From contig CAKQNH010000015.1 in the NCBI GenBank assembly GCA_934255105.1, forward strand, positions 1 through 17,555: a stretch of 17,555 nucleotides of DNA, read 5' to 3'. The position numbers and the translations under genes are program-made. This document shows positions 8,218-15,417 of this stretch, piece after piece (the stretch's first letter is position 1; every line of letters begins with the position of its first letter). The notes under the pieces were generated by a model. It saw nothing but the letters and a program-made list of their open reading frames with translations. It was not told the origin of the DNA and ran no database searches. Source of the DNA: an uncultured Pirellulaceae bacterium. Its GTDB lineage: Bacteria; Planctomycetota; Planctomycetia; Pirellulales; Pirellulaceae.

Positions 8218-9468
8218 TCACTTCAGTTGTGCTCTAAGCCGCCGAATCAGCTTGCGAATTACAATCGGTACGCATTCGATAATGGGCGAATCCCCAAAGC
8301 GCTGCGCATACTTGTCAACCGCGACTGGCAGGCCGTTCGACACCTTGTCAACCAGCGAATTTACCTGCTCCATGACTAGGCTGGATCGGAAACCAAAATC
8401 CATCGCCAAGCCTTCTATGTGTTTAGCGCTAACGAGATCCGGATCCCAGACTCCACCATAATTCATGGCCATCTCGCGTGAGATCTTCTTGTAGTTTCGC
8501 GTACACACTAGATCGTAGAATGGCGCAAGCCGCGGCCAGCCCGTAGAGTCATAGAGCAAGGACAGATTCTTACCGTGCGCATCGGCGTTGCCAACGATCA
8601 AATTGAACAGCATCCAGTGCAATAGCTTCTGTAGATCAACCAGTGGGTAAGCCGTATGTCGCCGTACGATCTCCACGCATTGCTTAATGCTAGGACCACC
8701 CTCTTTCTCGTACTTCCGCGAAGAACTGATACCGAGCGCTTGGCAGAAATCCTCTTGGTGCATGCGAATGAAATGCCCCTCAGAAAAACGTCGGTCGTAG
8801 CGTGTGATCAATGCCACTGGAGCATTCGCCGTTTTCCGCAGACTAATATCCACCACAGGTAGTCCGACTTCACTCGCCAGCAAAGTGAGAAATGTTTCGT
8901 TTTCGGGAAGGTGCGAGTAATATGGGGAGGCAAATTTTAAAATATGAGTGCTGGGCGTACTGCCCATCGGAATCAAGATCTGACCGCTAGCGACACATAC
9001 TGGCAATTTGTCTTGTGCACCTGCTAAGGAGAGCCTGACTTCGTTCTGCCCTGTAACCGCCGAGAAAGCATCTGGAGTTCCGACAGACCAGAGGGCGAGT
9101 TGCTCGTCCGAAACCGATTCGAAACGCGGTAGAGACAGCGTGGAATCAAGGGCATCGGACGCGGTGACTGCCAATGCGCCAGCACAGTCGCCGCCGATGG
9201 CTTTCAATAGTTCAAAGTCGTTGTTGGTGGAGATTTTTAGCGACCTGCAGATTTGCTCTCGCACATTACCCTCGGGTAGCAAGTTGGCAAAGAAATGATG
9301 GCCTGCCTCCACTGAAAACTTTCCATTCAGTGGCAATGACAGAGAAATAGGAAACGCGGCTGATGACGCGCTCCAGCCACCCGCATACCGGAAATCCATC
9401 AATCCCGATGCGGTCTGCGAAATCACGCCCACGATCTGCTGACGGTAACTGACGTAGAGTTGCTCCAT
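8218..9468 (-). CDS. hipA: HipA-like serine/threonine kinase toxin
   Basis: A 416-residue HipA protein, close to the E. coli length (440). It has the N-terminal subdomain followed by LPEGNVRE (residues 64-71) and NDFELLKAIGGDCAGAL (83-99). LSLAGAQDK (146-154) follows, in which Ser147 corresponds to the autophosphorylated P-loop serine of E. coli HipA. Kinase residues are Lys178 in HILKFA, the catalytic Asp296 in GNADAHGKN, and Asp319 in APFYDLV. All key residues are present, so it should be active. HipA kinases phosphorylate aminoacyl-tRNA synthetases (GltX in E. coli) and cause growth arrest; the target here is unknown. Its ATG overlaps the hipB stop by one base (TAATG), giving translational coupling, and AGGTG lies about ten bases upstream. 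It is convergent to the sulfatase unit. Confidence 0.93.
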   Translation of the reverse strand: MEQLYVSYRQQIVGVISQTASGLMDFRYAGGWSASSAAFPISLSLPLNGKFSVEAGHHFFANLLPEGNVREQICRSLKISTNNDFELLKAIGGDCAGALAVTASDALDSTLSLPRFESVSDEQLALWSVGTPDAFSAVTGQNEVRLSLAGAQDKLPVCVASGQILIPMGSTPSTHILKFASPYYSHLPENETFLTLLASEVGLPVVDISLRKTANAPVALITRYDRRFSEGHFIRMHQEDFCQALGISSSRKYEKEGGPSIKQCVEIVRRHTAYPLVDLQKLLHWMLFNLIVGNADAHGKNLSLLYDSTGWPRLAPFYDLVCTRNYKKISREMAMNYGGVWDPDLVSAKHIEGLAMDFGFRSSLVMEQVNSLVDKVSNGLPVAVDKYAQRFGDSPIIECVPIVIRKLIRRLRAQLK

Positions 9469-9692
9469 TACTGCGGTTCACCTCGAGAGGAGATGTGCAG
9501 TTCGAGACCAAACAATTGCAGCACCTCAATCGCCAGTCCGATTTGTAGAGTTGGCTTGCCGCGTTCCAACTCCGAAAGAAAACGCACTCCCACGCCTGCC
9601 ATTCCAGCAGTTTCCTTGAGCGTCAGACCAGCCTCCTTACGGCGCTGCCGAACCAGTCGCCCGATATCTTCCACGCTCGCAATTCGAGTCAT
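9468..9692 (-). CDS. hipB: HipB-like XRE-family antitoxin and autorepressor
   Basis: A 74-residue helix-turn-helix protein. Its XRE domain runs from about residue 9 (EDIGRLVRQRRKEAGLTLKE) through VGVRFLSELERGKPTLQIG to LAIEVLQLFGLEL. This is the usual HipB layout, and it is coupled to hipA by a one-base overlap. HipB proteins neutralise HipA and repress their own promoter as dimers. I chose the ATG at 9692 because GGTGG sits five bases upstream of it. An in-frame TTG at 9704 would add four residues, but GGAG is only two bases from it. A four-site operator array and a good promoter lie directly upstream, so autoregulation is well supported by the sequence. Confidence 0.92.
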   Translation of the reverse strand: MTRIASVEDIGRLVRQRRKEAGLTLKETAGMAGVGVRFLSELERGKPTLQIGLAIEVLQLFGLELHISSRGEPQ

Positions 9693-9707
9693 AATGGCCA
9701 CCAATAC

Positions 9708-9868
9708 TCCCGCTCAGGACAACTGGTTTGCAAAATAGTTATCACACCAATCATTTTCCCGCTCGGGAAATTTACCTTAGAAAACAGGCAAAGTCAAACA
9801 GAATCATCCCGGTCGGGAACGCAAGTCCGAAAAATCAGCGGTAGCAAGCGGATTTACCCCGCTCAGGA
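9708..9868. promoter_or_regulatory. Four-copy palindromic operator array of hipBA
   Basis: Four copies of a 12-bp site, consensus TCCCGnTCrGGA: O1 TCCCGCTCAGGA (9708-9719), O2 TCCCGCTCGGGA (9757-9768, extended palindrome TTTCCCG-CT-CGGGAAA), O3 TCCCGGTCGGGA (9807-9818) and O4 CCCCGCTCAGGA (9857-9868). Start-to-start distances are 49, 50 and 50 bp, close to five helical turns, so all four face the same side of the DNA. O2 touches the -10 box, O3 lies 10 bp upstream of the -35 box, and O1 lies between promoter and start codon. E. coli hipBA is also controlled by several HipB operators, but with a different sequence (TATCC-N8-GGATA). Binding by this HipB is inferred. Confidence 0.85.
9769..9797 (-). 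promoter_or_regulatory. Sigma-70-type promoter of hipBA
   Basis: On the minus strand a -35 box TTGACT (9792-9797) is followed after exactly 17 bp by a -10 box TAAATT (9769-9774). The expected start of transcription falls within or just past operator O2, leaving a leader of roughly 65-75 bases before the hipB ATG. The promoter is bracketed by O2 and O3, which fits occlusion by the repressor. Confidence 0.7.
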
Positions 9869-9930
9869 ACAATCGAGATCGGCATCCCGTTAACCTGGAC
9901 TATTCTTGAGCGAGCAGCTCATCGGCATTC

Positions 9931-10002
9931 GTTAAACCACGTGGGCATCGCCCCGCGCGTCCACACTCAGCAGCGAATGGACCGCGGCCCACACGGTTTA
10001 AC
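9931..10002. repeat. Inverted repeat across the jetD stop codon
   Basis: The 16-base arms 9931-9946 (GTTAAACCACGTGGGC) and 9987-10002 (GCCCACACGGTTTAAC) pair with two mismatches around a 40-base GC-rich spacer. The right arm covers the jetD TAA. In mRNA of the Wadjet operon this could form a 3' hairpin that terminates or stabilises the transcript, although no U-run follows. It could also be a boundary repeat between the Wadjet and hipBA modules. Confidence 0.5.
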
Positions 10003-11140
10003 TTACAGCCCAAGCTTTGATTGCTTGATGGACGATGTCTGGAGCGATGTACTCTTGTTCGAGCCGCCCATGGATGGCGGACTGTAGCTTTCTGTAAAGT
10101 AATCGTTCATCGACTCCCAGTTCGCCTGGAGGTTGCTCCGGCGCGGGGACCGGCTCGCTAACGGCGGCAGCCTGGTGGTCGTCGAATACCCGGCCGTCCA
10201 TCATCAATGCCGTAAGGTGTGGAATATTGCTTCGAGCATGGGCAAGAAGAGTCAGACCCCAGCTATCCAGATCGCCCCAGTAGCCCACTCGTCTTTCCCT
10301 CAGCCACTTCGCACGGGTCCAGCTAAGATCAAACCCGCTGCCCAAAACTGCAATCGTCCCAGGAAGCGAAGGCAATAGGTGCCCACATGTTTCGTTTTCG
10401 ACGATCAACAGATTGCAAGATTTGAGAGACGTCGCCAGTAACTCAGAGCTTCGCACTCTTATTTTCTCAAACGGTAGCAGGCTGCCATCCAGGTCGATCA
10501 CCAACAGCCAGTGATTGGTCCGCGAGGCCGCGTTCAAAAATGCTTCGAGGCCGACTCGACTTGCCTCACCATCGAATCGCTGATCCAGCAAGGACGCAAC
10601 CAGCCGCTCATTGCGCTCCAAAAACTTGGTGTCTGTCCCAGACAGCGAAAGCGTTCTCAGCGGGCGTCCCTCAGCACATCCAGGCAGCAACGCCATCGCT
10701 ACTTGGGCTGCCAAGATCACTTCCGTGGTCGCTTTGTCTCGCCACAAACTGCGACGGCGAACCAGCAATTCGTGGAAGATCGGATCGCAATTTCCAATGA
10801 TCGCCGAAAGCGTCTCAAACTCAAGCGAGACCTGTCGGTCATCGCATGCGGCAATCCAATCGGTTGGACGCTCGAGACGCCACCGAGTTGGCAAGTCGAT
10901 CGGATCGGCGGTCGCACGATAGCTGCGCTGCACCCACAACACCTCTCCAAGCCCTACCGATCGCCAGCGCTGAACGTGGGCCTTGACTTCGTCCAGCCGT
11001 GAAACGATGGCTTCTGGACTCGGCACACCGATAGCAATTTCAACTGGCCATATGTCATTACCCAACAGGCGGTTGGCGCGCGTGTCAGTAGACTCCCACT
11101 GTCGCCGCAAAATGCGTTTGGCATCGGCAGGTGATTTCAT
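9998..11140 (-). CDS. jetD: Wadjet protein JetD, Toprim nuclease (DUF3322/DUF2220)
   Basis: A 380-residue protein, the normal JetD length. The N-terminal half (DUF3322) begins PADAKRILRRQWE and serves DNA binding and dimer contacts in characterised JetD. The C-terminal half (DUF2220) is a Toprim domain: LLIVENETC with Glu248, then the spacer strand TIAVLGSGF, then YWGDLDSWG with Asp290 and Asp292 forming the DxD motif. This arrangement, shared with topoisomerase VI subunit A, makes it the DNA-cleaving subunit. In studied Wadjet systems the JetABC motor extrudes loops on a closed circular plasmid and JetD then cuts it. It is the last gene of the operon, 127 bases after jetC, with a strong hairpin in that gap. 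No Shine-Dalgarno site is visible before its ATG. Confidence 0.92.
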   Translation of the reverse strand: MKSPADAKRILRRQWESTDTRANRLLGNDIWPVEIAIGVPSPEAIVSRLDEVKAHVQRWRSVGLGEVLWVQRSYRATADPIDLPTRWRLERPTDWIAACDDRQVSLEFETLSAIIGNCDPIFHELLVRRRSLWRDKATTEVILAAQVAMALLPGCAEGRPLRTLSLSGTDTKFLERNERLVASLLDQRFDGEASRVGLEAFLNAASRTNHWLLVIDLDGSLLPFEKIRVRSSELLATSLKSCNLLIVENETCGHLLPSLPGTIAVLGSGFDLSWTRAKWLRERRVGYWGDLDSWGLTLLAHARSNIPHLTALMMDGRVFDDHQAAAVSEPVPAPEQPPGELGVDERLLYRKLQSAIHGRLEQEYIAPDIVHQAIKAWAVS

Positions 11141-11170
11141 GGGCTGAGTATCGTCAGAAAAATTACTGTT

Positions 11171-11234
11171 GTAGTCGAAGTCGCCAGACTTTGGCCGCCA
11201 CGTGGATTATCCAAAGTCCGGCGACTTCGGCTAC
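11171..11234. repeat. Long near-perfect hairpin between jetC and jetD
   Basis: Two 24-base arms, 11171-11194 and 11211-11234, pair with two mismatches around a 16-base spacer (11195-11210). The arms contain AAGTCGCCAGACTTTGG and its counterpart CCAAAGTCCGGCGACTT. From memory such 'AAGTCTGGCGACTT' hairpins are common intergenic REP-like repeats in planctomycetes; this was not searched. It occupies half of the only sizeable gap in the Wadjet operon, so it may reduce read-through into jetD or protect the jetABC message. Confidence 0.75.
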
Positions 11235-11267
11235 CCATATTCGCCACATCAAACGCTTGGGTCAGTG

Positions 11268-14200
11268 CTAAGTATTTGACGGCTGAGAGTTCGCAATTTT
11301 AGGCGCCATCGCTTCGAGCTCTTCCCAGCGGATCGAGGCGACGCTGGATTGCCCGCCGATGCGTTGCACACAGATCACCTTCCGCGTATGCCGCTTAAGC
11401 AAACCGATCTCTTTGTTGGGTGTCACGAAGATCGGATGTAAACCAAAAACTCGTAGGGCGTCGATAATGCGCGTTGCCGCCGACGGTGAGCTTTTCGAGA
11501 ACGCCTCATCCAATACCACCGTTGCATACAACGGGCGCGTAGCTTCCGTAGGACACAGTGCGTAACTGAGCGAAGCAGTTAGAATATGACTCGCCATCAA
11601 TTCCTTCTCGCCACCACTACCGCTTTGCGATCCGGTCCGTCGTGGCGATGTATTGCCAGACTGACGATCCACCTCGACCACGAAGAAGTTCAAGCGGTAT
11701 CGCGGATCCAGCAGCGCCCGCGACCCAACCTGACGTCGATTGTCAGCCGCGTCACGCAGAATGTCGACCATGTCCCGCAGCGCCTTGTAGTGGCTTTCCC
11801 CCTGGTCATCTTTCATCGCGGCACTTCGCAGCGTTCGCACGGCCGCATCGAGAGCACGCTTGCGCTCGTCTTGCAATCGTTGCGGTTGCAACTGCAAGTA
11901 GCGACCCGATCGAAAGTCGACTTTTAGCAGCGTCCGATTCAGTTCGGATATCCGATACTCGATTGCATCCACTTGTTCTTCGATCGCGCGCAGGAGCTGC
12001 GTGACACCTTGGTCGGATGATCGATTCAGGTATTCTAGGAACCGCGACAGTTTTTCAGGCAGCGCCTCCTTCTGTAGCACAGCGAGTCGTTTGAGATAGT
12101 GCGGCACGTCTTCCAGTTCCGAACCAATATCAGCCAGCTCACCGCTGTCGGTACGCCTGGCCGCTTCCATACACCGAATCAAACGTTTTTCCTGGTCGGC
12201 CACACGCTCGGCGTGCTTGTTGGCCTCCTCGTTGATAAGTTTGAAATAGCGTTTCTCTTCGTTGTCGAGTTGTTGAGCCTGAAGTTTGTCGGGGAGCTTG
12301 ACATTTTTGCCAGCCAACTCCTGCTCTTCCTTCGACAGGCCGCTGCCGACCCCCTCATTCGCCTCGGTCAATCGGCTTTGGCACTTTCCAATTTCCGACT
12401 CGATAACCCCAATCTCTACCTGCTGATCGTTGGTCGCTTGTCGCAACGCACTCAACAATGAATTTTCAGCATCGAATTTCGCTTTGGCCTTGCTCGCATC
12501 GGAATCGGGGTCGAGCAACCCAGCCAATCGAGCTTGCAAACCGGCCAGTTCGGCTTCGGCACCCGGCAGGTCGATCGTCGCAAATTCAAGGCTCAATAAA
12601 CGCTCGATTGCGACTCCCTTCTTGTCCAGTTCATTGAGTCGATTCTTTTGTTCGGCTGCTCGTGTGTTAATTTTTTGCAAGAGAGCTTCTATCTCTCGGT
12701 GCTGCTCTAAGAGCGAATTCAACTGAGCCTTATTATCAAACCCGGTCAGCCAACCCTCGCTGAGCCGACGTTGGTCCTGTTTCTCAAAACGACCACGACG
12801 CCCCGAGGTCATACCCTGAATCGTTAGACCATGTTCGGTTCGCTCCAATTCGCTGGCTGATCCGACGCAGTGAAGATCGCGCGATGCGATCAGTTGCGCG
12901 GCGGCGGCCCGCAGTGGGTGTGGCCGGAAATTCAATTTGTGGGCAAAGCTGTCTGAAAAAAAGTTGACTGTAACTGCCGATTGCTTGGCCGCTTGCAGAC
13001 GCACGTGAATCCGGTTATCGCGATCGTTGACCCAGCCCAACGCCTCCCGCAAGTATTCATCCGGCACCAATACACGCAGACGTTCCGAGCCCAATGCACG
13101 TTCAATCGCACCTCGCCAGTCGGATTCCATTGCTTGCACTTCGATCATCTCCGCTAAATACGGCAGATCCTCTTCGGCGAGTGACAGATGTCGAGCCAAA
13201 TCGTTGCGAAAGTCCTGAAACTGAAGCGGGATATTCGATCCGGGTCGATCTTTGACTTTTCGCAAGTCGTCTACGATCTCAGCCAGTTGCTTTGCGAGCG
13301 CTTGAGCCTGGGACATCGTGCCTAGCGTCTCAGTTTGCTGCAATTCACGCTGCACAGTCAAACGCTCGTTGGATTCCCGCAGTCGCGATTGGTTTTCGCG
13401 CAGTGCGCCGGCGGTCAGCTCGTCGCTCAGTTCGTCGCTCAGTTCGATGCTCAAATCAAACGCACCAACCATGTGTTGGTAGTCCAATGCATGCTTGCGG
13501 CGCGAGTCGACGATGCCTTGTTGCAGTCGGATCGTCTCTTCGAGTTGCGTGACCAATGCCCCGCCGAGTCCATGATACAACTCGCGAAACTGATCGACGC
13601 GGATCCGGCAGTCGTCTTCCGCCTTCTTCTCCTGCAGCAGCTTTAACTCACACTCTGCCTTATCCGCTTCCAACTGCTCAAGCCGCTCCTTCCAAAGCCG
13701 AGACCCCAGCATGGCAAACCAAGTAGGCACAATGCGGCGCAGCGTTTTCAACTGCTCCGATTTACGAGCCAGCTTCAGTCGCGCCTGCTCTTCTTGCTCT
13801 ACGGGGATCAGTGCGTCGCGCTGCTTGCGCGCGCTCTGCAATTCAGCGTGGATCGCTGCCAGGTTATCAAATTCGGCAGCGACCTCCAAGGCTCGGTCAA
13901 ACGCTGAGCGATCGTCGAGAACCAGTTCGCGAAAAATATCGTCGATGCTATGCAGTTGCTTGAGGCCTGCCGCACGATTCAGCAATGTGAATGCATTGTC
14001 ACCCACATCAAAGAATTTGCGTGTGTGGACCAGATACTGCGTTTTGGATTCCCAAATTCGAAGGCCCGTGACCTCACGCGACATTTTCATCAATTCGCGA
14101 ACGCTATTTTCATGCAGAGCGCGCAACCAAGTTTCGAGCGATTGATCCACCGCCGTGGAAAAGATCCAGCGACGCTTCAAATCCGCCGCTGCATTGCTGG

Positions 14201-14660
14201 TTCCGTCAGTCCACAGCAGCGTCCCGAGTCGCAGCGTTTGATCACCGGAAAGATAAGTAGCACTGATCCCTGTGATCGTTTTGCCAGGCCGAGTGACTTG
14301 CTCACGTCCCTCGCTGCCATCTCCGCTGAGCACCCCGCGAACATAGGACATCAAGTCACGATCGCTTTCGATGCCACCCGTCGATGCCAAATTGTACCTG
14401 GGCTGAACGACCAACAACGTCATTAGCGCATCGACCAAAGTGGTCTTACCGCTGCCCGTCGGTCCAATGATCGCTGTCGCTGCTTCGTCAAATTCGATTC
14501 GGTGCAGTCCGCAGAATGGCCCCCAATTGAAGACTTCCAACGTGTGCAGTCGATAAGAAACCTCAGCTTCCGGTCGATCTATGTCATCGACTTGAGAAGC
14601 TTCTGTTATGGGTTCGGCTTCTTCGAACGAATCGTCAAGGAAGCTGACTTGTTTGTTCAT
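11268..14660 (-). CDS. jetC: Wadjet protein JetC, SMC/MukB-like ATPase
   Basis: A 1130-residue SMC-like motor. The head is split. The N-terminal part carries LEVFNWGPFCGLHRIEFD and Walker A GPTGSGKTT (residues 66-74). The C-terminal part carries the ABC signature SGSGGEKE (about 1013-1020) and Walker B ATVVLDEAF with Asp1051-Glu1052, then the PIFVTPNKEI strand. Long heptad-rich coiled coils run about 265-490 and 640-930. They flank a globular hinge-like section (about 505-640) that includes LGSERLRVLVPDEYLREALG. With JetA and JetB it forms a condensin-like complex that extrudes DNA loops at the expense of ATP. All nucleotide-binding motifs look intact. The ATG overlaps the jetB stop by four bases (ATGA), and GGAAGCGGA precedes it. 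A 12-bp triple repeat near 13416-13451 encodes ELSDELSDEL in the coiled coil. Confidence 0.95.
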   Translation of the reverse strand: MNKQVSFLDDSFEEAEPITEASQVDDIDRPEAEVSYRLHTLEVFNWGPFCGLHRIEFDEAATAIIGPTGSGKTTLVDALMTLLVVQPRYNLASTGGIESDRDLMSYVRGVLSGDGSEGREQVTRPGKTITGISATYLSGDQTLRLGTLLWTDGTSNAAADLKRRWIFSTAVDQSLETWLRALHENSVRELMKMSREVTGLRIWESKTQYLVHTRKFFDVGDNAFTLLNRAAGLKQLHSIDDIFRELVLDDRSAFDRALEVAAEFDNLAAIHAELQSARKQRDALIPVEQEEQARLKLARKSEQLKTLRRIVPTWFAMLGSRLWKERLEQLEADKAECELKLLQEKKAEDDCRIRVDQFRELYHGLGGALVTQLEETIRLQQGIVDSRRKHALDYQHMVGAFDLSIELSDELSDELTAGALRENQSRLRESNERLTVQRELQQTETLGTMSQAQALAKQLAEIVDDLRKVKDRPGSNIPLQFQDFRNDLARHLSLAEEDLPYLAEMIEVQAMESDWRGAIERALGSERLRVLVPDEYLREALGWVNDRDNRIHVRLQAAKQSAVTVNFFSDSFAHKLNFRPHPLRAAAAQLIASRDLHCVGSASELERTEHGLTIQGMTSGRRGRFEKQDQRRLSEGWLTGFDNKAQLNSLLEQHREIEALLQKINTRAAEQKNRLNELDKKGVAIERLLSLEFATIDLPGAEAELAGLQARLAGLLDPDSDASKAKAKFDAENSLLSALRQATNDQQVEIGVIESEIGKCQSRLTEANEGVGSGLSKEEQELAGKNVKLPDKLQAQQLDNEEKRYFKLINEEANKHAERVADQEKRLIRCMEAARRTDSGELADIGSELEDVPHYLKRLAVLQKEALPEKLSRFLEYLNRSSDQGVTQLLRAIEEQVDAIEYRISELNRTLLKVDFRSGRYLQLQPQRLQDERKRALDAAVRTLRSAAMKDDQGESHYKALRDMVDILRDAADNRRQVGSRALLDPRYRLNFFVVEVDRQSGNTSPRRTGSQSGSGGEKELMASHILTASLSYALCPTEATRPLYATVVLDEAFSKSSPSAATRIIDALRVFGLHPIFVTPNKEIGLLKRHTRKVICVQRIGGQSSVASIRWEELEAMAPKIANSQPSNT

Positions 14661-15412
14661 TCCGCTTCCCCATCTTGATTTGACGATCCACCGTCCGCCA
14701 TTTGAACCATCGTCTGCAACAGGGCATCGAGTGATTCAGGGTCGGCGATGTGGGCAATCAAAGGACGAATTGTTATTTCCTGTTTCGCATCGACTTCGGA
14801 TACAACGCCATAGCCCTTGAGCTGTTCTAACAGATTGTTCAGACGAGTCTCGTTGCGAGCATCGCTGCCCGAATCGCCGATGTAGGTCAGATACTGCGGC
14901 AACAACTCGTCGACCGCCATCGTCGCCGGTCGCCCACCGACGCCAGACTCTTGTTCGTGAAGTACGAAGGCCCCACGCAAGATCGCAATCAGCAGAGATT
15001 GCTCGAGCGTCAGACGTTGCCGACGTACCAGCGGATGAGACCACTCGTCACTGAGGCTCGCATCATTCTCTGGCTCACTCTCTGGATTGCTCCCTGCATC
15101 GCTGCGAACCACGACCAACGCGATGCCGCGGTGCGTATCCAGCTTGACGGCGAGGTCCAGTGGCTCCAGTGCCGCGTTGATCTCGCTTTCGTGGATGATC
15201 GCCTTGCGAAAGATCTCGGGCTTTCGGCTCTCCTCAAGATACCCCAGCCGCAATAGTTCTTGAATCGCCCGCCGCACATCGCCTGCGGTTCGGTTGTCGC
15301 CCGCCCGATCGATCTCGTCGGCTAGCGGAGTTTGCGTTGGCGTCACGCCCTCGACATATTGCGGCTGGTCTGCATCAGAGCCGGCGGCCATTTCGTCAAA
15401 AATATTGGACAT
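14657..15412 (-). CDS. jetB: Wadjet protein JetB (DUF4194, MukE/KITE-like)
   Basis: A 251-residue protein from ATG 15412. It contains DVRRAIQELLRLGYLEESRK near residue 50, IHESEINAALEPLDLAVKL, and HPLVRRQRLTLEQSLLIAIL followed by LLPQYL, a pattern typical of DUF4194. It ends with an acidic, polar tail. DUF4194 proteins are tandem winged-helix (KITE) subunits that bind the kleisin JetA and link it to the JetC heads, as MukE does in MukBEF. I prefer the ATG at 15412 because GGAG lies eight bases upstream. A GTG at 15421, which would overlap the jetA stop, is the alternative. It sits between jetA and jetC with almost no spacing, as in other Wadjet type I operons. Confidence 0.9.
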   Translation of the reverse strand: MSNIFDEMAAGSDADQPQYVEGVTPTQTPLADEIDRAGDNRTAGDVRRAIQELLRLGYLEESRKPEIFRKAIIHESEINAALEPLDLAVKLDTHRGIALVVVRSDAGSNPESEPENDASLSDEWSHPLVRRQRLTLEQSLLIAILRGAFVLHEQESGVGGRPATMAVDELLPQYLTYIGDSGSDARNETRLNNLLEQLKGYGVVSEVDAKQEITIRPLIAHIADPESLDALLQTMVQMADGGSSNQDGEAE

Positions 15413-15417
15413 TGGTA

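Noticed and set aside
13711..14426. Long plus-strand ORFs opposite jetC (144 and 158 codons)
   Set aside because: They are antisense shadows of the GC-rich jetC coding sequence, which has clear SMC motifs; their translations are arginine- and serine-rich without domains.
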